NCBI RefSeq assembly: GCF_014204715.1
Contig: NZ_JACHLY010000001.1
Span: forward strand, 2,263,001 to 2,327,000
Reading direction: 5' to 3'
Length of the DNA: 64,000 nucleotides
Origin: Streptomonospora salina
GTDB lineage: Bacteria > Actinomycetota > Actinomycetes > Streptosporangiales > Streptosporangiaceae
This document shows, piece by piece, positions 1 to 9,022 of the stretch; positions within the stretch are counted from its first letter, which is position 1, and each line of letters opens with the position of its first letter. The position numbers and the translations under genes are program-made. The notes beneath the pieces were generated by a model. It saw only the letters and a program-made list of their open reading frames with translations, had not been told where the DNA came from and did no database searches.

Positions 1-206
1 GTGTCGCGGCACCAGGCGACGATGGTCGCGTAGTCCACGACCAGCCATCCGCGGACGCCGGGTTCGAGCATGGCCGGCGCGGCCGGCCCGTAGGCGTCGC
101 GCATGCGGTCGTAGACGCGTTTCGGGTCCCGCTGGAACTCAGGGGTGTACAGCTCTGCGTAGGGGCATCCGTCGGTCACTCGGTCGTCCTCGGGGTCGAT
201 GGGCAT
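1..206 (-). CDS. Cytochrome P450, N-terminal fragment (runs off the window)
   Basis: The first 68 codons of a gene that continues beyond position 1. The translation starts MPIDPEDDRVTDGCPYAELY and goes on with FQRDPKRVYDRMRDAYGPAA and then an LEPGVRGWLVVDY stretch. This order (short leader, a helix with Y-x-R-M-R, G-P-x-A-P, then W-L-V before the B helix) is the usual start of actinobacterial class I P450 monooxygenases. The heme-binding Cys and I-helix motifs would lie outside the window, so substrate and subfamily cannot be judged. The ATG at 204-206 is chosen because the similarity begins right after it; no strong ribosome binding site is visible. It could be a degenerate copy, but the visible part has no stops. 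Confidence 0.6.
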   Translation of the reverse strand, partial: MPIDPEDDRVTDGCPYAELYTPEFQRDPKRVYDRMRDAYGPAAPAMLEPGVRGWLVVDYATIVAWCRD

Positions 207-423
207 CGCGGGGAGGGCCCGCGAGGGGAGCACGGGCGCGCACGGGTCGGCCCCTCCGCTCCCGTGAATCCGAAACTTCCCGGAAAGGGACTTTCGGCGA
301 TTGCACCATAACGCCATCGGACCAGCAGGGGAAGACATAGCGCGACGGCACGGCGACACGGCGTGCGGATGCGGGTGCGCGGCGGAACCGGCAGCACCCG
401 CCATCGCGGCGATCCCGCTCACG

Positions 424-460
424 CCGACGGGGCGGCGGCAGTGTGCCGCCGCCCCGTCGG
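424..460 (-). terminator. Strong hairpin terminator after copA
   Basis: Perfect 17-bp inverted repeat (arms 424-440 and 444-460) around a 3-nt loop, 21 bp beyond the copA stop codon. There is no clear U-tract, which is common for actinobacterial terminators. It should end copA transcription and protect the P450 promoter region. Confidence 0.7.
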
Positions 461-480
461 AACGGGATGCCGCACTCGAA

Positions 481-2859
481 TCAGCGCGCCGGCCCGGCCC
501 GGCGCTCCCGCGCGGGCGACGGTCCGGCACCGTCGGCGCCGCTCTCGCGTCCGCCGGTCCCGCCGGCGCCGGCCAGCGGGCGGAACGCGCGTAGCCGCAG
601 GCTGTTGCTCACCACGAACACGCTGGACAGCGCCATCGCCGCACCGGCGATCATCGGGTCGAGCATCCCGGCCGCCGCCAGCGGCAACGCGAGCACGTTG
701 TAGCCGAACGCCCAGAACAGATTGCCCCGGATGGTGGCCAGAGTGCGGCGGGACAACCGGATGGCGTCGGCGGCCACCCGCAGGTCGCCGCGCACCAGGG
801 TGAGGTCGCCCGCCTCGATCGCGACGTCGGTGCCGGTGCCCATCGCCAGCCCCAGGTCGGCCTGGGCCAGCGCGGCGGCGTCGTTCACCCCGTCGCCGAC
901 CATGGCCACGCTCCTGCCCTCTTCCTGCAGCCGCCGGACCACGGCGACCTTGTCCTCGGGCAGCACCTCCGCGACGACCTCGTCGATGCCGACCTCGGCC
1001 GCCACCGCCTCGGCGACCCCGGAGGTGTCGCCGGTCAGCAGGACCGGGCGCAGACCGAGCGACCGCAGCCGGGAGACGGCCTCGGCGCTGGTGGGCTTGA
1101 GCGCGTCGGCGACGGCGAGCACGGCGCGTGCGGCGCCGTCCCAGCCCACAGCAACCGCGGTGCGCCCGTCGCGGCGTTCTTCCTCGGCCGCGCGCTCCAA
1201 CTCCTCGGGAAGCGCCATGCCCCGCTCGGCCAGCAGCGCGGGACGCCCGACCAGCACTCGGCGGCCCTCGACCTCGCCCTCGACGCCGCTGCCGCCGATG
1301 GCGGCGAAACCCTCGACACCCGGCAGCTCCCCGCCCCGCTGCAGCGCGCCCGCCGCGACCGCGCGGCCGATCGGGTGCTCGGAGGCGTCCTCGACCGCCC
1401 CGGCCAGCCGCAGCGCCTCGGCCGCGTCCACCCCCGCGGCGGCGGTGACCCCGGCCAGGGCCATGCGCCCGGTGGTGACGGTTCCGGTCTTGTCCAGCAC
1501 GACGGTGTCGACGCGGCGGGTCTGCTCCAGGACCTCGGGCCCCTTGATGAGGATGCCCAGCTGCGCCCCGCGGCCGGTACCCACCAGAAGCGCGGTCGGG
1601 GTGGCCAGACCGAGTGCGCACGGGCAGGCGATGATCAGCACGGCCACGGCCGCGGTGAACGCCGCGGCGACGCCCCCGATCCCGGCGGCCAGCCAGACCC
1701 CGAGCGTGGCCGCGGCCAGCACGATGACGATGGGCACGAACACGCCGGAGACGCGGTCGGCGAGGCGCTGGACCTCGGCCTTGCCGCTCTGGGCCTCTTC
1801 GACCAGCCGGGCCATCTGCGCGAGCTGGGTGTCGGAACCCACGCGGGTGGCGCGCACCAGCAGCCGCCCGCCGGCGTTCACGGTGGCGCCGGCGACCTCC
1901 GAGCCGGGCCCCACCTCCTCGGGCACGGACTCGCCGGTGAGCATGCTGCGGTCGACCGCCGACGTGCCGTCCTCGACGCGGCCGTCGGCGGCGATCTTCT
2001 CGCCCGGGCGGACGGCGAACAGGTCGCCCGCCGCCAGCTCGCCGACGGGGATCCGCTCTTCGCCGCCGTCGCGCATCACGGCGACGTCCTTGGCGCCGAG
2101 TTCGAGCAGGGCGCGCAGCGCATCGCCTGCGCGGCGCTTGGAGCGGGCCTCGAAGTAGCGGCCGAGCAGGATGAAGGACGTGACTCCGGCGGCGACCTCC
2201 AGATAGACGTCTCCGGCACCGCCGCCGCGCTCGATCGCGAACGTGAAGGCGTGGGTCATGCCCGGTTCCCCGGCGGTGCCGAGGAACAGCGCGTACAGCG
2301 ACCAGCCGAAGGCGGCGAGCGTGCCCATCGAGACGAGGGTGTCCATGGTGGCCTGCCCCAGCCGCAGGTTCGCGGCGGCCGCCCGGTGGAACGGCAGAGC
2401 GCCCCAGACCACGACCGGCGCGGCGAGGGTGAGGGAGGCCCACTGCCAGTAGGTGAACTGGAGAGCGGGCACCATGGCCATGACGATGACCGGGGCCGAC
2501 AGCAGCAGGCTGACGATCGTGCGCGTGCGCAGCGCGCGCAGCGGATCCCGCTCGTCGTCGGCCGCGGCGGTGCCGCCGGAATCTCCGCCGCGTTCGGCGT
2601 CGGAGGGCGGGGGCGGTTCGGCGGAGTAGCCGGTCTTCTCGACGGTGGCGACGAGGTCGTCGACGGTGACGCCGCCGGCGTAGGAGACCCGGGCCTTCTC
2701 CGTGGCGTAGTTGACCTCGGCGGTGACGCCGTCGAGCTTGTTGAGTTTCTTCTCGACCCGGTTCGCGCACGAAGCGCAGGTCATACCGCCGATGGCGAGA
2801 TCGATCCGGTGTGCCGGCTCCTCCGGCGTGTACGTGAGCTCGGCGCTTTCACTGCTCAT
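481..2859 (-). CDS. copA: Copper-translocating P1B-type ATPase CopA
   Basis: A 792-residue heavy-metal P-type ATPase that exports Cu(I) across the cytoplasmic membrane using ATP. An N-terminal heavy-metal-associated domain carries GMTCASC (Cys28, Cys31). A variable linker rich in Pro and Asp follows, then the transmembrane region and the actuator domain (TGES). The intramembrane CPC metal site is near residue 411, the phosphorylation motif DKTGT near 453 and the hinge motif GDGVND near 653. All P1B-1 hallmarks and the usual length are present. The ATG at 2857-2859 precedes the HMA domain by about 20 residues. The gene is alone: no CopZ chaperone or CsoR repressor is adjacent, but two CsoR-like palindromes sit upstream, so copper induction is likely. 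Cu(I) rather than Cu(II)/Ag(I) is inferred from CPC, not shown. Confidence 0.95.
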   Translation of the reverse strand: MSSESAELTYTPEEPAHRIDLAIGGMTCASCANRVEKKLNKLDGVTAEVNYATEKARVSYAGGVTVDDLVATVEKTGYSAEPPPPSDAERGGDSGGTAAADDERDPLRALRTRTIVSLLLSAPVIVMAMVPALQFTYWQWASLTLAAPVVVWGALPFHRAAAANLRLGQATMDTLVSMGTLAAFGWSLYALFLGTAGEPGMTHAFTFAIERGGGAGDVYLEVAAGVTSFILLGRYFEARSKRRAGDALRALLELGAKDVAVMRDGGEERIPVGELAAGDLFAVRPGEKIAADGRVEDGTSAVDRSMLTGESVPEEVGPGSEVAGATVNAGGRLLVRATRVGSDTQLAQMARLVEEAQSGKAEVQRLADRVSGVFVPIVIVLAAATLGVWLAAGIGGVAAAFTAAVAVLIIACPCALGLATPTALLVGTGRGAQLGILIKGPEVLEQTRRVDTVVLDKTGTVTTGRMALAGVTAAAGVDAAEALRLAGAVEDASEHPIGRAVAAGALQRGGELPGVEGFAAIGGSGVEGEVEGRRVLVGRPALLAERGMALPEELERAAEEERRDGRTAVAVGWDGAARAVLAVADALKPTSAEAVSRLRSLGLRPVLLTGDTSGVAEAVAAEVGIDEVVAEVLPEDKVAVVRRLQEEGRSVAMVGDGVNDAAALAQADLGLAMGTGTDVAIEAGDLTLVRGDLRVAADAIRLSRRTLATIRGNLFWAFGYNVLALPLAAAGMLDPMIAGAAMALSSVFVVSNSLRLRAFRPLAGAGGTGGRESGADGAGPSPARERRAGPAR

Positions 2860-2946
2860 CGCGTTGTGGCCTCCTCCGCGGCGGCTGCCGCCCGTCGAGA
2901 GCGTGCTGGTCGGACTGCCGGGAGCCGCCCTACACAGCCTATGTCT

Positions 2947-2967
2947 GATACCGGTCAGGGGTATATC
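2947..2967 (-). promoter_or_regulatory. Promoter-proximal CsoR-like operator of copA
   Basis: On the minus strand this reads GATATACCCCTGACCGGTATC, with ATACC arms at each end (five exact bases per arm around a G/C-rich centre). ATACCCC-n-GGTAT resembles known CsoR copper-repressor sites. It lies about 90 bp upstream of the copA ATG, where a promoter would be. Assignment is by pattern only. Confidence 0.5.
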
Positions 2968-3031
2968 CGCGTGCGCCGGAGCGCCGCACCCCGTCTCTGC
3001 GGCTTCCGCCTCCGCTCCCGTTCCGGATATC

Positions 3032-3055
3032 TATACCCTACCCCCCTAGGGTATA
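3032..3055. promoter_or_regulatory. Distal CsoR-like palindrome
   Basis: Perfect 9-bp inverted repeat TATACCCTA - six C residues - TAGGGTATA in an AT-rich patch about 170 bp upstream of copA and about 95 bp beyond the stop codon of the acetyltransferase gene, which is transcribed towards copA. TACCC-n6-GGGTA is the classic CsoR operator layout. The following A-run (3055-3060) could also let it act as a terminator for the acetyltransferase gene, or more likely as a promoter element. Two CsoR-like sites at one gene suggest tight copper control. Confidence 0.55.
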
Positions 3056-3150
3056 AAAAAGGCAAGGCGGCCCCCTCTCCGCCGCGTCACCGCGCCCCGC
3101 CGGCACGGCCGCTGCGGGCCGGGCCGGGAGCGCCGGGACCGGCCGCGGGC

Positions 3151-3750
3151 TCAGTCGTCCTTCAGCGTCAACCGGGCGATGGGACGTCCGCTGCCCGGAT
3201 GGGGCGCGCACGTGAAACCGGCTTTGCGGAACATGCGCACCGTGCCGGTGTAGACCTCGGCGCTGGGCGCACGGCCGCCGGCGGTGTCGACCGGGTACGC
3301 CTCCAGGATCCGCCCGCCGTTGGCACGGGCGTGCTCGATCGCCCCGTCCAGCAGCTGCGACCCCATCCCCTTGCGCCGGCGGCGCGGCGGCAGCCAGAAG
3401 CACACCAGCGACCACACCCCCGGCTCGTCGGGGTCGACCGGCCGCACCGAGCGCGAACGCGCCAACCGGACGAAGTCCTCCCGCGGCGCCACCGAAACCC
3501 AGCCGCACGGATCGGAGCCGTCGTAGGCGATCAGCCCGGGAACCGCACCGTCGAGCGTCACCCGGCGCAGCTCCTCGCGGTTGCCGGCCCCGCGCTCGCC
3601 GGGCGCACACGACACGCTCGCAGTGAAGTCTTTGGCCCGGCGCCGGAAGTAGACGCACCAACAGTGGCCGTAGGCGCCGGTCGGCCCGAACAGCCGCTCC
3701 AGTTCCGCCCACCGTTCCGGGGTGGCGGGTTCGATCGCCACGACGGTCAT
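3151..3750 (-). CDS. GNAT-family N-acetyltransferase
   Basis: About 199 residues. The N-terminal half has the aromatic GHCWCVYFRR segment typical of an actinobacterial GNAT subfamily. The acetyl-CoA pyrophosphate loop RRRKGMGSQLL (R-x-x-G-x-G) is near residue 125, preceded by a beta-4 strand WSLVCFWLPP. The C-terminus ends with the usual alpha4/beta7 pair. The open frame extends upstream, but the ATG at 3748-3750 has a good Shine-Dalgarno run (GAGGGGG) and matches where the domain starts. The acyl acceptor (small molecule, protein or antibiotic) cannot be read from the sequence. Monocistronic; the next upstream gene on this strand is about 190 bp away. Confidence 0.85.
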   Translation of the reverse strand: MTVVAIEPATPERWAELERLFGPTGAYGHCWCVYFRRRAKDFTASVSCAPGERGAGNREELRRVTLDGAVPGLIAYDGSDPCGWVSVAPREDFVRLARSRSVRPVDPDEPGVWSLVCFWLPPRRRRKGMGSQLLDGAIEHARANGGRILEAYPVDTAGGRAPSAEVYTGTVRMFRKAGFTCAPHPGSGRPIARLTLKDD

Positions 3751-3936
3751 CTGGCCCCCTCGAACACGGGTGGTTGTGACCCAGAACACTAGCGACTCAC
3801 GTCCCCTGAAGGCACCCTCGCAGCGCCCGACTTGGCCCCCGGTTCCCGGGCCGCGCCGTCCGCCCAGCGCACGGCGGAACCGCGCGTTCGACAAGCACCG
3901 GAGGGCCGCCGGGCGCGTTCCGCCCGGCGGCCGGAA

Positions 3937-4818
3937 TCACGCGGCCCGGCGCGCGACCATGCGCGTCAGGACCAGGATCGCCACGCCCCACACGGCCCAC
4001 GTGAGCAGGGCATAGCCCCAGTAGGCGCCGTCGGGCAGGTCCGCGGTCGAGGTGATCAGATGGGAGTAGGCGAACACGAGGACGGTGTTGAGCATGGCGT
4101 GTCCGGCCACGGCCGGCCACACCGACCCGGACAGGTACCGCACGGCGGACAGTACGACCGCGCTCAGCAGCAGGTTCACACTCGTGACCAGCACCTCGCG
4201 GCCGTCCATCCGCCCGTCGGTCCAGTAGGCGGCGGCCACGGGAAGGTGCCACAGGGACCAGTACGCGCCGATCACCAGCGTGGAGCGCCAGAATCCGAGC
4301 GGCGCGAGCGTGGACTGCAGGTAGCCGCGCCAGGCGGCCTCCTCGCCGAGCGTCGCCGCCATCATCACCACGATCATCGGCGCCACCATCGGCGCCGTGG
4401 CAGCGGCTTCCTCGGACGGAGCGAAGCCGACCAGCCCCAGTGACGCGGTCACCGCGATCGTGAGGGCCGGCACCAGGACCATCACGGCCAGCAGCAGACC
4501 GAAGACGGCCGACGTGCGCCCCGCAGGCCGGATCCCCAGGCCCGCCCAGCGCATGACGGGAACGGGGTTCCGGGCACCCAGGTGCACGGCGACGAGGACG
4601 AGCGCGGGCAGCCACATCACCAGCGGAGTGGCCGCATTCAACACGTCCGAGGACAGGGCGCCCGTCCAGACGGGCAGGCACAGCGCGACCGTGATCGCCA
4701 TCAGCGTCAGAGCGAACACGGTCAGAAAACGCGGTGCCCACGGCGCCAGGCGGCCGGTGGAGCGGTAGGGAAGCGAGGGGGAGGGAGACCGCATGGACGC
4801 GGTGGACTCGGAGCTCAT
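3937..4818 (-). CDS. CPBP-family intramembrane metalloprotease
   Basis: A 293-residue protein with about eight hydrophobic segments. The three CPBP (Rce1-like, formerly abortive-infection) motifs are in order: GEEAAWRGYL near residue 157 (catalytic Glu-Glu and Arg), WSLWHLP near 188 (motif 2 His) and GHAMLNT near 240 (motif 3 His/Asn). All metal and catalytic positions are kept, so it should be active in the cytoplasmic membrane. Family members process prenylated or peptide substrates or serve as bacteriocin immunity proteins; none of these is indicated by the neighbours. An internal ATG (MRSPSP) nine codons on is an alternative start. Confidence 0.85.
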   Translation of the reverse strand: MSSESTASMRSPSPSLPYRSTGRLAPWAPRFLTVFALTLMAITVALCLPVWTGALSSDVLNAATPLVMWLPALVLVAVHLGARNPVPVMRWAGLGIRPAGRTSAVFGLLLAVMVLVPALTIAVTASLGLVGFAPSEEAAATAPMVAPMIVVMMAATLGEEAAWRGYLQSTLAPLGFWRSTLVIGAYWSLWHLPVAAAYWTDGRMDGREVLVTSVNLLLSAVVLSAVRYLSGSVWPAVAGHAMLNTVLVFAYSHLITSTADLPDGAYWGYALLTWAVWGVAILVLTRMVARRAA

Positions 4819-5181
4819 GACTCACCACGGTGCAGGCGCCCCGCGGCCGCGTCCACACGAGCGGCCGGTATCCCGGGGCCAATCAGGGAACTCCCCTGGG
4901 GGATCGCGGTCCCTGCCTGCCGCCCGCCTCAGTGACCGCCGGGTATGCGGGTGATCACGCGGCCCGGTCGGCCGGACGGTCGCTCCAGCGTGCGCTCTGA
5001 CCGGTCGGCCGGGTCGGCGCCGGCCGGATCACCGCGATCGTGACCGCGCCCTCGGTGCCGGGCGATAGCCGCCGCCTCCGGCCGAACCCGGGCACAGACC
5101 TGCGACAGGCGCCGGCCCCGGCGCTCCGCTCTGATCGGGGCGCCGGGGCCGGGCGGGACGCACGGTCCGGGGACGGGCGGG
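4819..5181. other. Intergenic stretch with a transporter terminator
   Basis: No convincing gene; the open frames here are high-GC shadows. The only clear structure is a 13-bp perfect stem with arms 5112-5124 and 5140-5152, about 30 bp past the stop codon of the symporter gene. It is the likely terminator of that gene. Confidence 0.6.
5112..5152 (-). terminator. Terminator of the AGCS symporter gene
   Basis: Perfect 13-bp GC-only stem (CCGGCCCCGGCGC and its complement) with a 15-nt loop, just downstream of the symporter stop codon at 5182 on the same strand. No U-tract. Confidence 0.6.
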
Positions 5182-6660
5182 TTACGAACCCGCCTTGCCG
5201 GCGCCGTCGGACGCGCTGGGCTCCTGCTCGCCGTCCCAGCACTGGACGCCGCGCAGCTGGGGCAGCCGGTCGCGGGTGAAGACCGGGTCCAGACCCTGCT
5301 TGCGCTGTGCGACGTAGTCCTTGAGGACCAGCCCCACCACACCGACCAGCGGCGCCAGAGCCATCAGGTTGACGAAGGCCATGAAGCCCATAGCGGTGTC
5401 GGCGAGGCTCCACACGATCTGGACGGTGCCGATCGAGCCGAGGAACGTCGCGATCAGGAAGATCACCTTGAACCCGGTCATCACGCCGCGGTTCTCGGTG
5501 AGGAACGCGACGTTGGCCTGGCCGTAGTAGAAGTTGCCCAGGATCGAGCTGAAGGCCAGGAGCAGCAGCACCAGGGTGAGCGCGTGCAGCGACCAGCCGC
5601 CCAGGCCGGTCTCCAGCGCCTCCTGCGTCAGCAGCGGACCGCGTTCGGCCCCGTAGGTGGGGTCGGTGCTCAGGATCAAGAACGCGGTCATGGAGCAGAC
5701 GATCAGCGTGTCGAAGAAGACGCCCAGGGTCTGCACGAGGCCCTGCTTGACCGGGTGGGTGACCCCGGCGGTGGCACCGGCGTTGGGCGCCGAGCCCAAG
5801 CCGGCCTCGTTGGAGAACATGCCGCGCCGCACGCCCTGGATGATCACCGTGCCCAGGGTCGCGCCGGCGAACTCCTGCAGCCCGAACGCGCTTTGCACGA
5901 TCCGGTCGAGGACGGCGGGGACCTGGTCGACGTTGAGTACGACCACGACCAGCGCCATCAGGATGTAGAAGACCGCCATGAAGGGCACCAGCGTCTGGGC
6001 GACGCGGGCGATGCGCCGAACGCCGCCGAAGACGACCATCGAGGTCACGGCCACCAGCAGCAGCCCGACCACGGCGGTCACCCAGCCGGTGGTCGCATAG
6101 CCGGCAGCGCCCGCGGAGTTGGCGATCGCGTTGGCGATGGTGTTGCTCTGCACCGCGTTGAACACGAAGCCGAAGGTCACCGTGATCGCGACGGCGAAGA
6201 TGACACCCATCCACCGGGCGTTGAGTCCGTGCTGCATGTAGTAGGCGGGGCCGCCGCGGTAACCGGAAGGGTCCCGCACCTTGTACAGCTGGCCGAGGGT
6301 CGACTCCACGAAGCTGGCCGCCCCGACGAGCAGGCCCATGACCCACATCCACAGCACCGCACCGGGCCCGCCGACGGCGATCGCGCCGGCGACGCCCACG
6401 ACGTTGCCGGTGCCGATACGTGCGGCGGCCGAGATCGAGAAGGCCTGGAAGGAAGAGATCGCCTTCTTGCCGTCGGGGGCGGTCTCGGGCTTGCTGCGCA
6501 GGGTCCGGAACATCTCCGGGAGCAGCCGCAGCTGCACCGCCCCGAGCCGGATCGTGAAGTACACGCTCAGACCGGCGAGGACGGGGATGAGGATCCACGC
6601 CCAGAACACGTCTGTGAACGAGGTGACGAGATCGTTGGCTAGTTGGTTGACTTCTTCCAC
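5182..6660 (-). CDS. Alanine/glycine:cation symporter (AGCS family)
   Basis: 492 residues with about ten to eleven transmembrane segments. This is a Na+ (or H+)-coupled importer of alanine, glycine or related amino acids in the cytoplasmic membrane. Family landmarks are clear: AISSFQAFSISAAARIGTGN (the conserved Q-A-x-x-x-x-x-A-A-x-x-G-x-G-N-I-x-G-V-A type segment), then GGPGAVLWMWV, GGPAYYMQHGL, and RRGMFSNEAGLGSAPNAGAT in the second half. The C-terminal tail after residue 455 is hydrophilic and variable. The ATG start gives the usual short amphipathic N-terminus. The gene is followed by a strong terminator, so it is probably monocistronic. Exact substrate is not readable. Confidence 0.92.
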   Translation of the reverse strand: MEEVNQLANDLVTSFTDVFWAWILIPVLAGLSVYFTIRLGAVQLRLLPEMFRTLRSKPETAPDGKKAISSFQAFSISAAARIGTGNVVGVAGAIAVGGPGAVLWMWVMGLLVGAASFVESTLGQLYKVRDPSGYRGGPAYYMQHGLNARWMGVIFAVAITVTFGFVFNAVQSNTIANAIANSAGAAGYATTGWVTAVVGLLLVAVTSMVVFGGVRRIARVAQTLVPFMAVFYILMALVVVVLNVDQVPAVLDRIVQSAFGLQEFAGATLGTVIIQGVRRGMFSNEAGLGSAPNAGATAGVTHPVKQGLVQTLGVFFDTLIVCSMTAFLILSTDPTYGAERGPLLTQEALETGLGGWSLHALTLVLLLLAFSSILGNFYYGQANVAFLTENRGVMTGFKVIFLIATFLGSIGTVQIVWSLADTAMGFMAFVNLMALAPLVGVVGLVLKDYVAQRKQGLDPVFTRDRLPQLRGVQCWDGEQEPSASDGAGKAGS

Positions 6661-6968
6661 GGCCCGCGGGGCTCCTTCGTTACGGGGGACGGCACCCGAC
6701 CCTGCGTACCCGCTACGGGCACGTGTTCACGAACCGGCGCAACCCGTTACCGGATGACGATCGATCCGTTACGCCGCACGCGTGCGGTCGGGCGCTGCCC
6801 CCCGGGCCGGGCCGCCGCGCCTGCGGCGGGTCGCGGCCGCCGCTCGCGTGCGGCTCCCCCAGCCTCCACGGACTCCGGTGCCTTCTCGCTGCGGCGCGCC
6901 GACCGGGCGGTCGGCCGGGGCGGGCGGACCGCAGTGCCGCGGCCGGGCGCCGTCGATCGGCGGGCCGC
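6661..6968. other. Intergenic region upstream of the symporter
   Basis: 308 bp without a credible gene. It contains several CGTTAC words (for example near 6737, 6745 and 6767) that could belong to a promoter or operator for the symporter. No stronger structure seen. Confidence 0.35.
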
Positions 6969-7643
6969 TCAGCGCCGCGTGCGTTCGGCGGCGCGTGGGC
7001 CTGCCGCAGCCTCCTCCGATCGGCGGGCCTGCATCGGCACAGCAGGCACCGCCGCGTCGGCACCGCCGACCGCCCGCCCCCGGGCCGTCCGTCCGTCCGC
7101 GCCGCCGACGGGGGCGTCGGATCGCTCGGGCGCCGGAAGCGTCGCACACACCGCGTCCAACACCCCGGAATAGGCCGTGCCGTAGTCGGCGAGTGCCGTA
7201 CGCAGGCGCTCCAAGCCGGGCCGCAGGCGCACCAGCATCCGCTCGCCGTGCTCGGGCGCGCCGCGGGCGGCGAACTCCAGCAGAACCGCGAGGTGATCGG
7301 GCCGCTCGGAACCCGCTCTGTACCAGCCGCCGTCCGCGTAGATCCGGGAGATACGGGCCCGCAAGCGGCGCCGGGGGCGGGCGTCGCCGCCCGTGTGGTC
7401 GAGCACGTCCAGGGTGCGCCGCCGCGCACCGAAGACACGGGCGTGGTGGGCGCGCAGGTCGGATTCGGGCTCGGTCGCGGCGTGGTCGCATAGCCGGGTC
7501 AGGGCGCGGCGCGCCGGGATCGCCGGAAGCTCCAGCAGAGCGCGGCGGACGAGCGGGAGCCGCTCGTAGAAGCGGGTATCCGGCGGTCCGAGCAGGACCG
7601 AGGCTGCACGGCGGAGCACCGCTTCGGCCTCCGACTCCTCCAA
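6969..7643 (-). CDS. NarJ-like molybdoenzyme assembly chaperone (orphan)
   Basis: The core matches the nitrate-reductase delta subunit family (NarJ/TorD), cytoplasmic chaperones that help insert molybdenum cofactor into reductase alpha subunits. It has a start AVLRRAASVLLGPPDTRFYE, then a helix ending LRAHHARVFGARRRTLDVL. The HTGGDARPRR stretch matches the NarJ Y-x-x-G-D-T-R-x-R motif, and the RPDHLAVLLEFAA helix matches the NarJ E-L-P-D-x-L-P-V-V-L-E-F-A-A signature. The open frame runs back to an ATG at 7931, but the first 96 codons are low-complexity and dissimilar. I prefer the TTG at 7641-7643, preceded by AGGGA, which gives 224 residues, the family norm. The C-terminal 45 residues are an Ala/Arg/Gly-rich tail. 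No narGHI genes are nearby. Some motif residues differ from typical NarJ, so it could be a specialised or decaying paralogue. Confidence 0.65.
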   Translation of the reverse strand: MEESEAEAVLRRAASVLLGPPDTRFYERLPLVRRALLELPAIPARRALTRLCDHAATEPESDLRAHHARVFGARRRTLDVLDHTGGDARPRRRLRARISRIYADGGWYRAGSERPDHLAVLLEFAARGAPEHGERMLVRLRPGLERLRTALADYGTAYSGVLDAVCATLPAPERSDAPVGGADGRTARGRAVGGADAAVPAVPMQARRSEEAAAGPRAAERTRR

Positions 7644-8162
7644 CGGTCCCTGCCGAGCGCGGACCGTCCCGGTCGTGCCTCCCCCCGGCTGCGGCGGCCC
7701 GGGGGCGTCGGCTCGTGCGCCCCGCCGGGACGGTACAGGCGCCGTCGACGCAGCGTGCGGATCGCGGGGACGACCGACGGCAACAGAACCGAAAACATCG
7801 TTTATCTCTGCTGGGTATTGCCCGTCCGAAGATTCCCGAGACCGGGTCAGATAGGCGTCGAAACCCACGATCCCGTCGACGAAACCCGCGCTCTGTCCTG
7901 GTCTTTTACCGACAACATCCACTTGCACCACTCGCCTTTTGCGTGTCCGTGGCCCACCCCGGACGCAAATCCGCGGCTACCGGGGCAGAGCAGACCCATT
8001 AAGTGGAAACATACCCAAGAGAACCGCTTTTCCCCACACGGGATGCATTCCGAATTTCCCGTTTCGCCGGTGCGGGCGCGGACAAGTCCCGCGAAACACC
8101 CGGTACTGCGGGATGCGCACCGGCACCGTGCGACGCGGTAGCGGCGGCGCAACAGCGCTGCC
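7644..8162. other. AT-richer intergenic region
   Basis: About 520 bp (230 bp if the NarJ-like gene starts at 7931). From about 7790 to 8110 the base composition is visibly less GC-rich than the genes on both sides, as expected for promoters. No RNA gene, repeat or convincing small protein was found. Confidence 0.4.
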
Positions 8163-8891
8163 TCAGGCCGCCGCGTCCGCGGCGCGCACCAGCGCGGCCG
8201 CGCGGACGCCGACGCGGACCCGCTCCAGCGCACGCACACCCTCCGGAAGCGGGACTTTGCGGGTGCGCGCAGTCACCGCCAGCACAGCGTGGCCGGGCAC
8301 CACGGCAGCCAGCGCACGCACGAGAGCGGGTACGGGATCGCCCGCGGGCGCAGCACCCGAGAATGCGGTGAGGCCGCCGTAGGGCACGTCGGTGAGGACG
8401 AGGTCGACCGGGTGCTCGGGCACGACCGGTGCGAATGCGTCGCCCGCCCGCACCCGGTGACCGAGATCGCCGCCCAGCCCGTCCAGCCGCTCGGCCAGCC
8501 GCGCAGCCGTGCCGGCGCGTTCGAGCAGAGCGGGTTTGGACAACTCCGCGGCGTCGGCGCGCAATCCGCGTTCACGGTCGGCCAGGCCGGACCGGGTCAG
8601 CAAGGCCAGGTTGCGCTCGGCGATGGACAGCGCGGCAGGATCGGTGTCGGTGGCCAGCAGCCGGCTCAACCGGTCGCGATGCAGCAGCCCGACGGATGCC
8701 GCCAGGTGCCCGCTGCCGCAGCAGGGGTCCCACAGCGAGAGCGGTGCGTCCGGAAGGCGGGCGGCAGCGCGCTGGAAGAGCTCATCCGCCAGGCGGACGG
8801 GGAAACCGGGGTGGCCCGGCGCTGAACGGAGGACGTTTCCACTAGCCAAGTCCGACTGGTCGCGGCGCTCGGTCGCGTAGCGGTAGGCCAC
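8163..8891 (-). CDS. aviRa: AviRa-like 23S rRNA guanine-N2 methyltransferase
   Basis: 242 residues from a GTG at 8889-8891, preceded by AAGGGA. The start (AYRYATERRDQSDLA, then NVLRSAPGHPGFPVRLADEL), the SAM-binding loop DPCCGSG near residue 54, the catalytic-type LTDVPYG near 165 and the end (RALERVRVGVRAAALVRAAD) follow the AviRa protein of the avilamycin producer Streptomyces viridochromogenes almost block by block. AviRa methylates G2535 (E. coli numbering) in 23S rRNA helix 91 and gives resistance to orthosomycins (avilamycin, evernimicin). Family identity is from remembered sequence similarity; activity and target here are inferred. No orthosomycin biosynthesis genes are in the window, so this is a stand-alone resistance or housekeeping copy. 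A longer reading back to 9191 would run through tRNA-Asp and is rejected. Confidence 0.8.
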   Translation of the reverse strand: MAYRYATERRDQSDLASGNVLRSAPGHPGFPVRLADELFQRAAARLPDAPLSLWDPCCGSGHLAASVGLLHRDRLSRLLATDTDPAALSIAERNLALLTRSGLADRERGLRADAAELSKPALLERAGTAARLAERLDGLGGDLGHRVRAGDAFAPVVPEHPVDLVLTDVPYGGLTAFSGAAPAGDPVPALVRALAAVVPGHAVLAVTARTRKVPLPEGVRALERVRVGVRAAALVRAADAAA

Positions 8892-8947
8892 GGTATCCCT
8901 TCGCGGTTCCAGCGCGGCCGATCGCCGACGCGGAAAACGGGGATGGG

Positions 8948-9022
8948 CGGTCCTGACGGGATTTGAACCCGCGACCTCCACCTTGACAGGGTGGCGAGCA
9001 CTCCTCACTGCTCCACAGGACC
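8948..9022 (-). tRNA. tRNA-Asp (GTC), copy 1
   Basis: Folds as a cloverleaf: acceptor GGTCCTG/CAGGACC, D arm, anticodon stem CCACC/GGTGG with loop CTGTCAA (anticodon GTC), T arm GCGGG-TTCAAAT-CCCGT and discriminator G. CCA is not encoded. A near-identical copy lies at 20225-20299; they differ at a base next to the T stem (T here, C there on the gene strand). Confidence 0.95.

Noticed and set aside
419-2770. Long minus-strand reading frame of 783 codons inside copA in another frame
   Set aside because: Arg/Gly-rich shadow of copA; no motifs, and the real frame has all P1B-ATPase hallmarks.
1375-3792. 805-codon plus-strand frame opposite copA and the acetyltransferase
   Set aside because: Low-complexity antisense shadow spanning two real genes and their promoter.
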